Shown here in pieces: positions 1 through 11,070 of a stretch of DNA of 64,000 nt. Numbering within the stretch: the stretch's first letter is position 1; the number at the start of each line of letters is the position of its first letter. The notes under the pieces are model-generated. The model saw only the letters and a list, made by a program, of their open reading frames with translations, made no database searches and was not told the DNA's origin. Both the position numbers and the translations under genes were made by a program. Origin of the DNA: Solea solea (taxonomy: Eukaryota > Chordata > Actinopteri > Pleuronectiformes > Soleidae); NCBI RefSeq assembly GCF_958295425.1, contig NC_081153.1, positions 3,134,419 to 3,198,418 on the forward strand, read 5' to 3'.

Positions 1-173
1 TTCTTCATGTTTAACTAAACATGACGTCTTGTTGTCCTTGCGATCATGAACGCAGCCGTAAGAGGAATGATTTCAAACGTCCACAGTAACATGTTTGACT
101 TCACATGAGTTCAATATAAATGTCAGCAGTTTCTATATTTAGACTTAATCTAAATGGAAATGGGTATAAAGTG

Positions 174-193
174 ACACACACACACACACACAC
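174..193. repeat. (CA)n microsatellite
   Basis: About ten CA units. Confidence 0.9.
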
Positions 194-366
194 CACTGAC
201 TGACATCTCCTCCTCCTATGCTGCGTTTGCATTTCCATAAATCAGCATTCACTCATTCCTTCTTCTTTTTTGTGTTTGCGTGATGGATTCCTGAAGGAAG
301 GAAAACCATGAGGTGGTGTCATCCTCTTTGCTCAGGCTGTATCAAAGAAAACACAGCACAAGGCGA

Positions 367-367
367 C

Positions 368-398
<31 letters not shown>
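367..398. repeat. (GAT)n trinucleotide repeat
   Basis: An uninterrupted run of about ten GAT/ATG triplets, preceded by GGCGAC. Confidence 0.9.
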
Positions 399-554
399 TG
401 CTCTGCTGGAAACTGGGATGTATTGATATTGAAATTTGTGGGATCGTGACGTGAGGACAGCTCAATGAGGGTTGTTTATGTCAGTGCAGTTGCGGCTCAT
501 TTAAAGCTTTATTATTATTGCCTTCAAACGTCTGTATGCAGAGGCCTGAGGGAG

Positions 555-582
555 ACACACACACACACACACACACACACAT
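555..582. repeat. (CA)n microsatellite
   Basis: About 14 CA units, followed about 45 bp later by a GA-rich stretch (627-660). Together they explain the short open frames on the minus strand here. Confidence 0.9.
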
Positions 583-1341
583 GAACAAGTCTGAACTGAA
601 CCAGCTTGACTTTGGAACTGAGTGAGTGAGAGAGAGAAGAGAGAGAGAGAGAGAAGAAAGAGACAAACATGAACTTTAAATCATGGTTCAGGATGAAGAC
701 ATTCATTAGGCAGGTAATGACTCACCTAATGAATGAGGTTCTAAATGTGCACTCAATGCACTCAAGTCAATGTCAACACTGCCCTCTGCTGGAGCAGAAG
801 GTAAACTACAGCAACGTCAGTTGGAGTTTATGGTATAGCTGCAGTTTGAATATTGAAATCCTACATTTTACCACCCACAATAACCAGTATGTGAAAGTGG
901 CAGCTGTGCCGTCAGGGGTCACTAACCTTATTGAGGCCTAGAGAGAACAATATGGAGGGCTATACCACAGTAACATGTGATGCAATTTACCATTTAAATG
1001 ATGTGTATCATGCATTCACTTGCATACACATTAACTCCAGTGATTTTTCTAAACGATATCAGTGATATTTGGATATGCAAGGGATTTTAATACAAACATG
1101 CAGTTTTTTTGTTTTTAATAAACTGTCAGTCTTTCACACCCAAACACACACATACTCTCTGTCAGCCATTAAAACTGTGCAGGCACCATGTTGGTGACCA
1201 CTGTTTCAGTCAGCTGTGCTGGAGCAGGGAAACCTCTAAAAACCTACAGGGCAGTGGGTTTGAGAAACCATGAACTAAAGCATGTAAAAAACAAATCTGA
1301 TATTAACGAGTTGATTATTATCTTCGTGTGTTTGTGTCCAG

Positions 1342-1526
1342 GCATCGCAGCAGCCACCATGTTCATGACAGAGAAGCTGACCGAGGTGTCAGAGTCACAG
1401 CTGAGGGTGGCGTTTGACGGCGACGCCGTGCTCTTCTCCGACGAGTCGGAGCGCATCTTCAAGGCCCACGGGCTGGACAAGTTCTTTGAGCACGAGAGGG
1501 AGAACGAGGACACGCTCTTGGATCAT
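1342..1526 (+). CDS. nt5c1a: nt5c1a, penultimate coding exon (cytosolic 5'-nucleotidase IA)
   Basis: The enzyme hydrolyses AMP to adenosine and phosphate in the cytosol and belongs to the HAD-like cN-I family. This exon begins after AG at 1340-1341; the first codon (Gly) is split, with its first base in the previous exon. It reads GIAAATMF near the start, then the HAD loop-1 segment [16 protein letters not shown], which holds the expected aspartate nucleophile, then [11 protein letters not shown]. It ends in phase 0 before GTGTGT at 1527. Joined to the exon at 4095, the stretch between the FFEHE and GPLKGF blocks has the length I expect from vertebrate family members, which supports the donor choice. 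The sequence resembles paralogue 1A more than 1B ([12 protein letters not shown] here). Upstream exons lie outside the window or were not recognised. The paralogue call is from memory of the family. Confidence 0.92.
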
Positions 1527-1941
1527 GTGTGTAGTAGTTTGTTTTTCTCTTTTACTGGACGTTTGTGTAGATAATGTTTGATGTGTTTTATTATTTTAGG
1601 GCAGAATAATAATGGAAACTAATCACCATCACGTCTAAGTGAATACGCAGATTTTAATTATGCAATATTCATTATTCTAAGAATAAATTATGCAAACATT
1701 ATTATGATAACTGACAGGGAGTCAGTCAGACAGCTATTGTCTGTGGTCTGTCCAGGCTTCACACTGCGCTACATTAAAGCTCCCGGGACAATAACGTCAC
1801 ATGTTATTGTTTCTTCTGCAGTTCGCTGAGTTGAAGACATTTCACTTCTTCAGGTGATTCCTCAGTTCAGCACTAAGAAACCTCTTGGATGCAGAGAAAC
1901 AGTAATGATCCGGACGACTGAGGACCTTCACAGACTAGACG

Positions 1942-3300
1942 TTGCTATCAAAAGAGCTGTCTGAAGTAAATAACTACAGACCTGTCTCTCTTCTTCCTTT
2001 TCTCTCCAAAACTCTGGAGCGTATTATCTTTAATCAACTCTCTTCCTACCTTCACCGGAACAACCTTCTCGATCCTCTTCAGTCTGGTTTTAAAGCAGGT
2101 CACTCGACCGAAACTGCACTTCTTGCTGTCACTGAGCAAATCCACACTGCCAGGGCTGCCTCTCTCTCCTCTGTGCTCATCCAATTGGACCTTTCTGCAG
2201 CGATTGACACAGTTAACCACCAGATCCTTACTTCCTCCCTTCAAGAATTAGGTGTCTCAGGCTCTGCACTTACCCTACTCTCATGCTATCTTCAAAACCG
2301 AAAATACAGAGTAACCTGGAGAGGATCTGTGTCGGAACCCTGTCCTCTAGCTACTGGGGTCCCTCCGGGTTCTATCTTGGGCCCTCTCCTCTTCTCTCTG
2401 TACACCAGCTCTCTTGGTTCTGTTATTCTTTCTCATGGTTTTTCCTATCACAGCTACGCTGATGACACCCAACTCATTCTCTCTTTTCCCAGCTCAGACA
2501 CACATGTAGCAGAACGGATCTCCGCTTGTCTGACCGACATCTCTCAGTGGATGTCTGACCATCACTTGAAGCTCAATCTCGAAAAGACTGAGTTTCTTTT
2601 TCTCCCAGGAAAGGGCTCTCCCACCGCAGCTCTAACCATCACCCTCGACAACTCTGTGGTAACTCCTTCTCATACTGCAAGGAACCTGGGTGTGACACTT
2701 GATGACCATCTCTCCCTCACTGCCAACATTGCTGCAACAGCTCGATCTTGCAGATACATGTTGCACAACATCAGAAGGATACGGCCTCTTCTTACCCAGA
2801 AGGCAGCACAGGTTCTGGTCCAGGCTCTTGTCATCTCACGCTTGGACTACTGCAACTCCCAGCTGGCTGGTCTCCCTGCGTGTGCCATACGACCTCTGCA
2901 ACTCATCCAGAATGCAGCAGCTCAGCTGGTCTTCAACTTACCAAAATTCTCCCACACTACACCGCTCCTCCGCTCCCTTCACTGGCTTCCTGTAGCTGCT
3001 CGCATCCGCTTCAAGACTCTAGTGCTTGCATTCCATGCTACAAACAGATCCGGTCCAGCCAACATCCAGGACATGATCAAAACCTACACCCCAGCCCGCC
3101 CACTCCGCTCTGCATCGGCAAACCGGCTTGCTGCCCCCTCACTGAGAGGATCGCAGAGGCATTCACAGAACTCTAGACTGTTCACTGTCCTAGCTCCCAT
3201 ATGTTGGAACGAGCTCCCCATCAACATCCGGACAGCAGAAAGCCTCCACATCTTCCGCCGCAGATTAAAAACACATTTCTTCCGACTCTACCTCGACTAA
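1942..3300 (+). CDS. LINE reverse transcriptase, N-terminally truncated
   Basis: An uninterrupted frame of 452 codons. It opens on a TTG in upstream sequence, not a true ATG, so this is the C-terminal part of ORF2. Counting from that codon, RT motifs appear in order: SEVNNYRPVSLL (residues 7-18), QSGFKAGHSTETALL (about 47-61), motif A LDLSAAIDTVNH (82-93), motif B GVPPGSILGPLLF (139-151), motif C YADDTQL with the catalytic DD (172-178), motif D KLNLEKTEFLF (210-220) and NLGVTLDDHLSL (about 248-259). The C-terminal part, with SRLDYCNSQL and WNELP, is usual for L2 elements. Motif A has Ile where Phe is usual in this family, and motif B has PPG where PQG is common. The endonuclease is missing, so the copy cannot move by itself. 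The lack of stops suggests a fairly recent insertion. Confidence 0.9.
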   Translation: MLSKELSEVNNYRPVSLLPFLSKTLERIIFNQLSSYLHRNNLLDPLQSGFKAGHSTETALLAVTEQIHTARAASLSSVLIQLDLSAAIDTVNHQILTSSLQELGVSGSALTLLSCYLQNRKYRVTWRGSVSEPCPLATGVPPGSILGPLLFSLYTSSLGSVILSHGFSYHSYADDTQLILSFPSSDTHVAERISACLTDISQWMSDHHLKLNLEKTEFLFLPGKGSPTAALTITLDNSVVTPSHTARNLGVTLDDHLSLTANIAATARSCRYMLHNIRRIRPLLTQKAAQVLVQALVISRLDYCNSQLAGLPACAIRPLQLIQNAAAQLVFNLPKFSHTTPLLRSLHWLPVAARIRFKTLVLAFHATNRSGPANIQDMIKTYTPARPLRSASANRLAAPSLRGSQRHSQNSRLFTVLAPICWNELPINIRTAESLHIFRRRLKTHFFRLYLD

Positions 3301-3494
3301 GACGACGAAGAAAAAAATATATATATATATCTTATAAATATACATCGCACTTATGACTAGCACTTTATAGTTTGGCTTACTAGAAGCTCTTACTTACTTC
3401 TAGCTCTTGTTTGTAACCGAATGTTTAAATGCACTTATTGTAAGTCGCTTTGGATAAAAGCGTCTGCTAAATGACATGTAATGTAATGTAATGA
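1950..3494 (+). mobile_element. L2-type non-LTR retrotransposon (LINE), 5'-truncated
   Basis: This is the 3' half of a LINE: a long reverse-transcriptase frame, a short 3'UTR, then the tail motif of fish L2 elements (TTGTAAGTCGCTTTGGATAA and AAGCGTCTGCTAAATG, 3438-3475) and a terminal run of TGTAA-type units (3473-3494). The endonuclease domain and 5' end are absent, as in typical 5' truncation at integration. It lies in sense orientation within the nt5c1a intron. Confidence 0.9.
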
Positions 3495-3544
3495 GGTGTT
3501 TTTCAAACTTCCAACTTGATTTTAGAGGTTGTTTCTTGAAATCC

Positions 3545-3845
3545 ATCTTCTACCACTTAATCCTCCACATGAGTCACATGAGTGTGCCAATCTCAGCTGA
3601 CACAGGGTGTTAGGCAGGGTGCCCCATTCCATCACAGGGCAACACATACAAACAACCATTCACTCTCACGGTTGATCTACTGTGGGAGGAAACTGGAGAA
3701 CCCAGAGAAAACCCACGCATACACGACAAGAACATGTAAAGTCCATGTAGACACGCCGTGGTTCCGACCGGGTCGCAAACCCGAGTCTTCTTGCTGCAAA
3801 GGCAAGAGAGATAACCACAACACGAACCGCGTGGCCCCTTCTTGA
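3545..3845 (-). repeat. SINE-like dispersed repeat (tRNA-like head, GGATGG-type tail)
   Basis: Read on the minus strand this is a copy of a widespread fish repeat. Its marks are TGTGGGAGGAAACTGGAGAA and AACCCAGAGAAAACCCACGC on the + strand, and CATCTTCTACCACTTAATCC at the tail side. The head side (about 3770-3845) resembles a degenerate tRNA-like promoter with the usual TTCTTGCTGCAA segment. It lies about 50 bp after the L2 tail. Confidence 0.75.
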
Positions 3846-4094
3846 CGACTCCCTACTAAGTTGATAAACCATTCACTATTATATCAGAGCGATGAGGCTG
3901 CGATTCTCCGGTCTCTCCCTCTGCGATAGCACCACAGCATCGCGTGTCTCTTCCAGATAAAACATCACAGTATGCAGATGTAGGAGAAGTCCTCCACTAA
4001 AGAGAGTAGGCTGTTGTAGCAGAAGGTATAAGAAATATAAAAGGTGCACAACCTCAGCAGCTCTGCTTCATGATGATCTGTTCTTCTGTGGCAG

Positions 4095-4460
4095 GGTCCC
4101 CTGAAGGGCTTCCTGGAGGCACTGGGGAAACTCCAGAAGAAGTTTTACACCAAAGGTCAACGCCTGGACTGTCCCATCCGGACCTACCTTGTGACGGCGC
4201 GCAGCGCGGCCAGCTCCGGGATTCGGGCTCTGAAGACGCTGAGGGCCTGGGGTCTGGAGATCGACGAGGCCTTGTTCCTCGCGGGAGCACCAAAGGGTCC
4301 CATGCTGGAGAAGATCAGGCCGCACATCTACTTTGACGATCAGATGTTTCACGTGGAGGGAGCGGCGGAGATGGGCACCGTTGCCGCCCACGTGCCTTAC
4401 GGCATCGCACAGAAACACCAAACGCCAAACGCCAAACAGAAAACCAGTGCGGCAAAGTAG
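4095..4460 (+). CDS. nt5c1a: nt5c1a, last coding exon (cytosolic 5'-nucleotidase IA)
   Basis: This exon encodes the C-terminal 121 residues of the AMP-specific cytosolic nucleotidase. It starts in phase 0 after AG at 4093-4094 with [18 protein letters not shown] and continues through [57 protein letters not shown] and [20 protein letters not shown]. It then has a divergent polar tail ending SAAK before TAG at 4458-4460. TARSAASSG fits the HAD loop-2 Ser/Thr region and the lysine in GAPKGP the loop-3 lysine; FDDQMFH carries the acidic pair expected to help bind Mg2+. These blocks match cN-I proteins very closely and the frame is intact. The whole catalytic C-terminal half is therefore present in the window, with no sign of decay. 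Confidence 0.95.
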   Translation, partial: GPLKGFLEALGKLQKKFYTKGQRLDCPIRTYLVTARSAASSGIRALKTLRAWGLEIDEALFLAGAPKGPMLEKIRPHIYFDDQMFHVEGAAEMGTVAAHVPYGIAQKHQTPNAKQKTSAAK

Positions 4461-5845
4461 ATGGCAGAGGAGTTCAGATTCAGGTTGGAAACAGCACAAG
4501 AGAAGAAGAAGAATGGGAATGAACTTGAAAACTGACTGTAGCAATGTACGGTTTTATCACTTTTATGCAAAGTGTGCCAGCTTTACGCATCATTTTAGGA
4601 GTTAGACATTTAGAGGTGAAGCCGACGTCCGATACCTCAGGGGACAATTCACAAAACCTTTGTCAACTCAATTGTGTGTTTTGTTAGAACTCGTTAGAAC
4701 GGGGTGCACATGGATCTGATGTCACTCCTCCTGACTCATCTTCTTCTCTCATGAACATGGTTTATTGGAAATGAAGATGCAGGGCCACCAGCCTGTGGTG
4801 TGATGAGCAGTTTTGGTCAAACATCATCAGACGTGTGAAAGTGTGTCGGGGATGAGAGGACAAGAGTTCCACAACTCAGTGTCAGGGACAAGAGAAGAAC
4901 ATCCTGAGCGTTGGAGGAACGCTCTGGACGCCTGGTTTTCACTTCAGTCATCAGGTTCAATGTTTGACGCCTCCGTTCCTAACAGACAAACTGGCCTCAG
5001 TCAGGTCTTGCAGTCTCGAGTTGAAGGATCAAAAGGTTCATATCTTCTTTTAAACCCATGGCAGATATGACACATCCCATTAAACGACACATGAGACTGG
5101 GTTGTGTTTCTCAGTAGCTTCACAACTTCTTGTTGCCGAGCACGACCGTGACCCAAGAGGGACAAAAACAGGGCGTCAGTACAGTTACAGAGACGTCTCA
5201 CAGCACCAGCCCTGCCCATGTCAGTATCTGTGTCAGAAGTGCAGAGGTCACAGTCATGATCACAGTGACCCGACTCTCTTCCTGTCTCTCCACCACTTGT
5301 CGTCATGAAGAAGTTTTGAAATGAAACACTGTTGTGTGTTTGCTGCCAGTAAATGAGCCAAAGCATAGAAGTACACAACCGTAGGATTTATAGTTATCGT
5401 GCATGAAATATGAAATTTAAAGTTTGCCATTTCGGAGATCGACTTCATATTAATGTGTGTTTATGATATTGTATATTATTGAAACTAGGAAAACTAGAGA
5501 GCTATAGGTTTTAGTCGGTGCCTTGGCTTCAACAATGACAGCAAACTGTTGCACTGAGAAATGCAGTACAGTCATTAACAGAACCTCAATGATGCGTCGT
5601 TTAGTTTCATCACATACAGCATGCTGAGGTTAATGTTAAAGTCCACTCCAGCCTGAGTGCACTGAAGGCTCATCGCTGTTTTCACTTAAACACTGCGGTT
5701 TAAACTCAGGTGTATGATGACGATTATTATTCTTTTTTTAGGTTTTTAACACACAGGTAGCGCATGCACACATAGCGAAGGTTACATGTGACCACTAATG
5801 ATGTACGACACAATGTAATAAAAGCTAAATCTGTAATCTTTAACG
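4461..5845 (+). other. nt5c1a: Probable 3'UTR of nt5c1a
   Basis: Non-coding, without recognisable repeats. It runs from the nt5c1a stop codon to the first good poly(A) signal (AATAAA, 5817-5822). The length, about 1.36 kb, is inferred from that signal only. Confidence 0.45.
5817..5822 (+). promoter_or_regulatory. nt5c1a: Candidate poly(A) signal of nt5c1a
   Basis: AATAAA, followed 15-30 bp later by GT-rich TTTAACGTGTGTTAACG, which suits a downstream element. I found no canonical AATAAA between the stop codon and this site. Confidence 0.4.
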
Positions 5846-6602
5846 TGTGTTAACGTACAGAAGGACAAAGAAAAGCTTGACAAACTTTTGTTAAACAGGT
5901 CGCACAGAAGCAGGTTTTTCCACTAGGTCAAATCACGGGATTAAATATGCTAATTGTTACAGTTTTGCATGTTGAATGTTTGCTGTATATAAGACATGAG
6001 CTGCTCGGTCTGTGGCTGTCATCATCTGAGTCTCCCCCTCATACAGTAATGTGCCTTACATTTTACATCGGACAGATCTGGACCACAGACAGACAGACAG
6101 GCAGACAGACGTGGGCACTGACGTTACCCCATACCATCACTTATTCTACAGCTCAGAGCTCAAACTCATCTGCGCACAGAAGATGTTTCCTCTGTCTCTC
6201 AGATGAGTTTGGACGTTGAGAACTCAGAGAAAAACAGTTTTAGGATGAATTTCCTTGATGCAGAAGCAGACTGTGTGACTCGCTCATGTGTGGCTCATTT
6301 TCTCATGCATATTTAAGGGAGAGGAAGTCTTTAAGCACAGGAATGTCCCGACTCACTGACTCTCTTCACAATATTTCCCCCTGCAGACGTTGAAACATCT
6401 AAATTGTTTGCAATCCCACACTGAGAAACACTGGTTTGAACTAACAAATGGTGAATCACGAGTCACGACTCATACTTCCTGGCAAAATTAGGCCTTTAAA
6501 CGGGTGCTCGGTTTATATCACACACCCATATCAACACATTTTAATCTTGCAAAGTGTTCCAACCTTTTCTGAGTGTGTTGCAGCATAACAATCCTTTTAT
6601 TT
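5846..6602. other. Intergenic sequence, nothing recognised
   Basis: Unique-looking AT-rich DNA with a short CAGACAGACAGG run near 6088. No gene or repeat family recognised. Confidence 0.5.
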
Positions 6603-6690
6603 TTACATGTGCATCGACATTTAAGCATTTGGACGCTTTTATGCAAAGCGACTTACAAAAGAGGAATACGCTACACAGAAGTAGTCTTAG
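6603..6690 (-). repeat. L2-tail-like fragment, reversed
   Basis: ACATTTAAGCATTTGGACGC then TTTTATGCAAAGCGACTTAC is a slightly diverged reverse complement of the GTAAGTCGCTTTGGATAAAA / GCGTCTGCTAAATG tail seen in the L2 copy at 3438-3475. Confidence 0.65.
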
Positions 6691-7792
6691 AAAGAACTCC
6701 ACGAGATAGGAAGCATAAGTTCTTCATATTGGGTTAGTCAGTGAAAACACTGAGAATATTTTCTTTGCACTTAAAAAAAAAAGGTTCAAGCGATTCAATA
6801 AATGACATATTTTAGTTTTTTTATTTAAAGTGTCACGACGGTTTGTAGTATATCGCAGCGAGTGTATAGTGCAAAGGGCCATAACAATGGAATAAATGTG
6901 ATAGTATTATATTCAGAAATGTCCATTAGATGTTTACCAACTGGCCTTTGCTCACTCAACAATTTCACAGTCCTACAATCTCTATATTAGAATTATTAGT
7001 TATTTTTTGTTGCATGTATAAGGGGGTTAAAACCGACGTGATGTTCTGTGTTCTGTTAAACCAGCACACAAAGTGTTCATAATTCGACTGCTTCTGCCCA
7101 TCAATACCTGATCAATGGCTCCTCTGAGTTCCGGCGCGAGAGTTATGTTTGCCAGGAAACACCAATCTGTCGTTTATTGACAAAATGGCGGCGGTGGCCT
7201 TTTGAAAATGTCAATCCACTTCAGCGTCGCTCCGTCACTGCTGACAGGTTGGTGGTAAATACTCCACCGAGTGCAGTATATTAACGACATGACACCAACG
7301 CAGGCTCAGGAAAAAAGTGACGGTTGGTGGGGTTTAAATATCGCAGCATAAACAGCATTGATACGCAGTAATGAAACAGACATTCTCTGCTCATCAGCTC
7401 AGTCTGAACCGCGTTTGAACATTTTAACGACGAGCTGAGTTGACATCGGATCCTTACGTGAATCATTTCACTGCAATAAGATACTGTAAATGAACAATGC
7501 ACTGTATGAATGAATGAATAAAAATATGAATTGTTAAAGCACTCAGTCATCACTCATTTATGAAAAACAGCCACGGACTGAATGATGTTGACTGTAGATA
7601 CATGTGAATGTGAATGTGCACTCCCTCAGTTCACCATGCAGGGGCAGCACTGGAATGATGAATGACCTGCTGCAGCAGCTCCTTCTCACTCATGTGTGTG
7701 TGTTTTTATTTATGATCAAGTGAAAATGGTCTCGCACACTGAATTCACCTTTAATGATGCCACTTTTATTGTCATAATACCCTCTCCCCCTC

Positions 7793-7832
<40 letters not shown>

Positions 7833-8555
7833 TACGCCTTCCTTTTGTCACATTCCTTCATATTTCTTCCCTGCTCGCTCTAAAGAGAACCACTTTTCAC
7901 AGAGGACAGATCACATTACTACCCACACTGTCCTTCCTTCCTCTCCCAGTCTCATATGTCTGTGATGAATGAGTTAATAATATACCAATCATTCCCAGCA
8001 GAGAGTGTGATAAAAGCCAGAAATCACCAACACCCAGTGTTGATCTAACCGCCGCCACAACACTAACAGCACCACGGGGACGGATCGTCCGATGCTGATG
8101 AATGCAAAGTGATTGAAATTTAGGTGAGTGCCAAAAACTGGTAACACCCTGGCATACTGTAGAGCTGTGATGGAGGCAGCTCTGCCAAGCCTATGCACAG
8201 CTGCATCCATAAACAGACCATAACAATGACTGGAGAATAGTGAAAGAGGACGGTTCACTGCTGAAAGGTGCTCAAGGGGGGGAAAAAATGGAAGTGACCC
8301 AAGATAGGGGACGTGTTTCCACCGACTGCAGCTGATGAACAAATGTGAGACATTATGTAACTGCACATAAGCTTAAACATAAGCTGCCTTTCGGCCAGAT
8401 GTGACCGACAGAGGAGAAGCTGGAACAAGACAAACTAGGACCGCTCGTAGGACTAACGGGAGAAAATTCAGGAGAACTTTCCTGTAGTTCTATTCATGTT
8501 AAAGCTTTCAAAAAGTGGAATTTTAAAAGTAGTTTTCCTGCCATTTTAAATTTGT
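6691..8555. other. Intergenic sequence, nothing recognised
   Basis: Non-coding. It holds one (TA)n run (listed) and a minus-strand open frame at 7989-8366 with no recognisable domain, which I do not call. Confidence 0.5.
7796..7829. repeat. (TA)n microsatellite
   Basis: About 17 TA units, self-complementary. Confidence 0.95.
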
Positions 8556-8559
8556 CAAC

Positions 8560-8990
8560 TTTGTCGGCGCGTTGAGGCCACGCCTTTTTGACGAAGAGAA
8601 ACTCCTGTGATAACTTTTAATCATTAAATTGTCTAGAACATGTGGATCGAGTTTGACGTGGCTAGCTCAAACATGCTAGGACAAGCTCGTTTAAACTAGT
8701 AGCCAATAAAACCGAGTTTGGTTTAAATCAGAACAACTATGTGCGACTTAGACATGAAAGGAAAATCAATCCTCGTCAAAAAATCCCCAAAACATCCCCA
8801 AGAAACTTTGGAGTAAGCTCAACAAACTCACAAAATTTTGTCCCGATCTGATGACTTTTGTCTGACCAAGACCCGACTTCTGGGGGCGCTGTAGAGCCCT
8901 GGAGCTATGAATGGGTTTGTGCCCTATCGTGTCTTTATGTATGTTAACCTGCTGAAAAATGACCGAAAAGCCACAGATATAATAATAACC
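8560..8990 (+). repeat. Dispersed repeat, family with GGGGGCGCTGTAGAGCCCTG, copy 1
   Basis: Contains ACTATGTGCGACTTAGACA, TCCCGATCTGATG, CTTCTGGGGGCGCTGTAGAG and an end segment AATAATAACCTGAAGGATAA. The same blocks recur in the same order at 9150-9445 and, in part, at 36700-37065 and 57112-57430. Transposon class unknown. Confidence 0.7.
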
Positions 8991-9039
8991 TGAAGGATAA
9001 CAATAGATTCCTCACAATAGAGCCATTAGCCCGTTTGTT

Positions 9040-9445
9040 CGAATGCGTAGACCAGCCATTTTTGTTTTTCCAAAATGGCTGACTTGTGGGTGGGCGGAGC
9101 CAATGGAAGTACATTAGAAATTTGTTTGGAATCATGAAAACAACCAGTGTATCAAGTTTGAGCTATGTGCGACTTAGACACGATAGAAAAAAATCAACAA
9201 TTTAGCATTTAACACAATTTTGGCCACTTTCTCTCACGTTAAAACATCCCCAAAAATTCCTCAAGAAACCGACAAACTCACCAAATTTTGTCCCAATCCA
9301 ACAAGCATGAGCCGACTTCTGGGGGCACTATAGAGCCCTGGGGCTACGAACGGATTTCCATCCTATTTTCCACCGACCCGACCTCCGTGCCAGAGTTTTT
9401 ATGCACGTCGATCCCCTCAAAAAGAGACAAATAATAATCTCAATC
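9040..9445 (+). repeat. Dispersed repeat, family with GGGGGCGCTGTAGAGCCCTG, copy 2
   Basis: A second direct copy: GAGCTATGTGCGACTTAGAC, AAATTTTGTCCCAATCCAAC, CTTCTGGGGGCACTATAGAG and TTTTATGCACGTCGATCCCC. The first part (about 9045-9115, AAAATGGCTGACTTGTGGGT) matches other members of the family. The two copies are direct near-neighbours. Confidence 0.7.
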
Positions 9446-10477
9446 TCAATAATCTCAGTCTGTTGTTTTCCTTCTGCTCACTTCTAAAGCAGCACGGCAC
9501 CCGTGGAGGGAAAAGATGAGTGTGTGAGTCAGTGCTTTGGCAGAGACGCTGGTCGGATTCACAGAGAGTTCACACGTCTTTGTTTCTGCCACAAACTTCA
9601 ACACTTTGCAGCTTCTCGTGTCTTTTGAAACAGACTCTGCTCTGAAAAAAGTTTTTTAATTAGCAGCGTGAGCGGAGAGCACCTTTCAGGCAGACCCTTC
9701 CCTCATTAATGTGTCAAAATGAAGAAAGCAGTGGAGCAGATCTGCCCGCGGATGTCGGGCTGACTTGTTGAACTCTCCGTCACATTGTAACGTGCACTTT
9801 TCCCTCCGTGAAATCAATAGGCCTGCTACTTCAGTAGGTGCAAGAACATGTGTGTGCGTGTGTGAGTGGATCGATCGCTGAACTGAGCGACACGGCAAAT
9901 TAACTTTCCCCGTGACAATCGAAAGCTAAAGCTGGAATGAACTCGGCTTTGTTTTTATGGCATCTTTCAACAAACACTATTAAAACAGCACGATGTAACT
10001 TCAGCCTGTTTGAAAGCAGATGGTTGATGGACGCGTAATAGTGCGACATTTTTGCGTCATTTGCTTCATTCGGTGGAACTGAAGCAACTGAACTTGGGAA
10101 AAACGAAGCAAGGAAGATGTACGACTTGATCATTTTTGGAAAAAATTGAATTTAGTGAGTGTGATTCTCACGTTTCACGGTGTTTCTATAACCACAGAGC
10201 ACTAACACTACCACACTTCTTTACTTGAACAGCAATGATGCTGTAAATTACTGTCCCGCTGAGTAATAATTGCTGGAAACTATAGTGTAAAACATCCAGC
10301 TGTTCTATTATTCATGTATTCATGTAATTCACAAACATCTGTTCATAAAATGACAGAACTTTCCTTTTCATAAATGGAAGCATTTAAACTGTTATTGTGG
10401 CTGTTGTTCGCTTATTTTTAATGACGACGGAAGAGAAAAAGGTGTAGAAGGCTGTGACATGCAGGAACGCATCTTAT
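9446..10477. other. Intergenic sequence, nothing recognised
   Basis: Unique-looking non-coding DNA; only short open frames without recognisable protein. Confidence 0.5.
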
Positions 10478-10745
10478 ATGTATGTATATATGTATATTTA
10501 TATATATATATATACATATATGTATATATATGTATATATATATACATATATGTATATGTGTATATGTATGTATATATGTATATGTATATATATACTGTAT
10601 ATGTTTATATATGTATATATATATACATATATGTATATGTGTGTATATGTATGTATATATGTATATTTATATATATATAAATATATGTATATATATACTG
10701 TATATGTGTATATATGTATGTATATATACCTATATACCTATAAAC

Positions 10746-10788
<43 letters not shown>

Positions 10789-10790
10789 CA
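10478..10790. repeat. AT-rich compound repeat (TATATG/TATACA)
   Basis: About 310 bp made of TATATG, TATGTA and TATA units with a pure (TA)n run at about 10755-10782. Blocks such as TATATATATACATATATGTA recur (about 10536 and 10616). Every strand and frame is open here only because the composition lacks stop codons. Confidence 0.95.
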
Positions 10791-11070
10791 GAAAACAAAC
10801 TGATTAAAAGTATGTTTAAATCATAAGTTACTGAAAGTGTATTGCAGTGACGTGATTCTATGACAAAACCCTCGTACTGTAGTAACAAAGGCTTCAACAA
10901 TGTACGTTCACTGTGTCACAGACCAAACATTTGAGCGACTCATTATTTTACTTATTTTAGGCATCTAAGAAAAACACTGACATTTAATCTGAGAGAACAC
11001 TTTGTTCTATGGAAGAATATTTGGGCCATGTAAAAAAATAAAATAATGGCATGAATTCTGAGAAACAATT
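10791..11070. other. Non-coding sequence, nothing recognised
   Basis: AT-rich, no feature seen. Confidence 0.5.

Larger units (their letters stand above)
1..1341 (+). other. Non-coding sequence upstream of an nt5c1a exon (intron)
   Basis: This segment ends in a 3' splice site (pyrimidine/GT-rich TTTGTGTCCAG, AG at 1340-1341) directly before a coding exon, so at least its right part is intron of nt5c1a. No upstream nt5c1a exon is visible in it. It holds several simple repeats, listed separately, and short open frames with no recognisable protein. Confidence 0.6.
1527..4094 (+). other. nt5c1a: Last intron of nt5c1a
   Basis: A 2,568-bp intron from donor GTGTGT (1527) to acceptor TCTGTGGCAG (ending 4094), phase 0. 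More than half of it is transposon: an L2 LINE 3' end and a minus-strand SINE-like copy. The segment at about 1820-1890 resembles a common fish repeat end containing CCTCTTGGATG. I see nothing else in it. Confidence 0.85.

Noticed and set aside
4068..4544. Minus-strand frame of 158 codons.
   Set aside because: Antisense shadow of the nt5c1a last exon, whose + frame matches the enzyme family closely.
7989..8366. Minus-strand 125-codon frame.
   Set aside because: No domain, no homologous feel and no splice signals recognised.
10454..10826. Several overlapping Tyr/Ile-rich frames.
   Set aside because: Translation of TATATG/TATACA simple sequence; no coding evidence.
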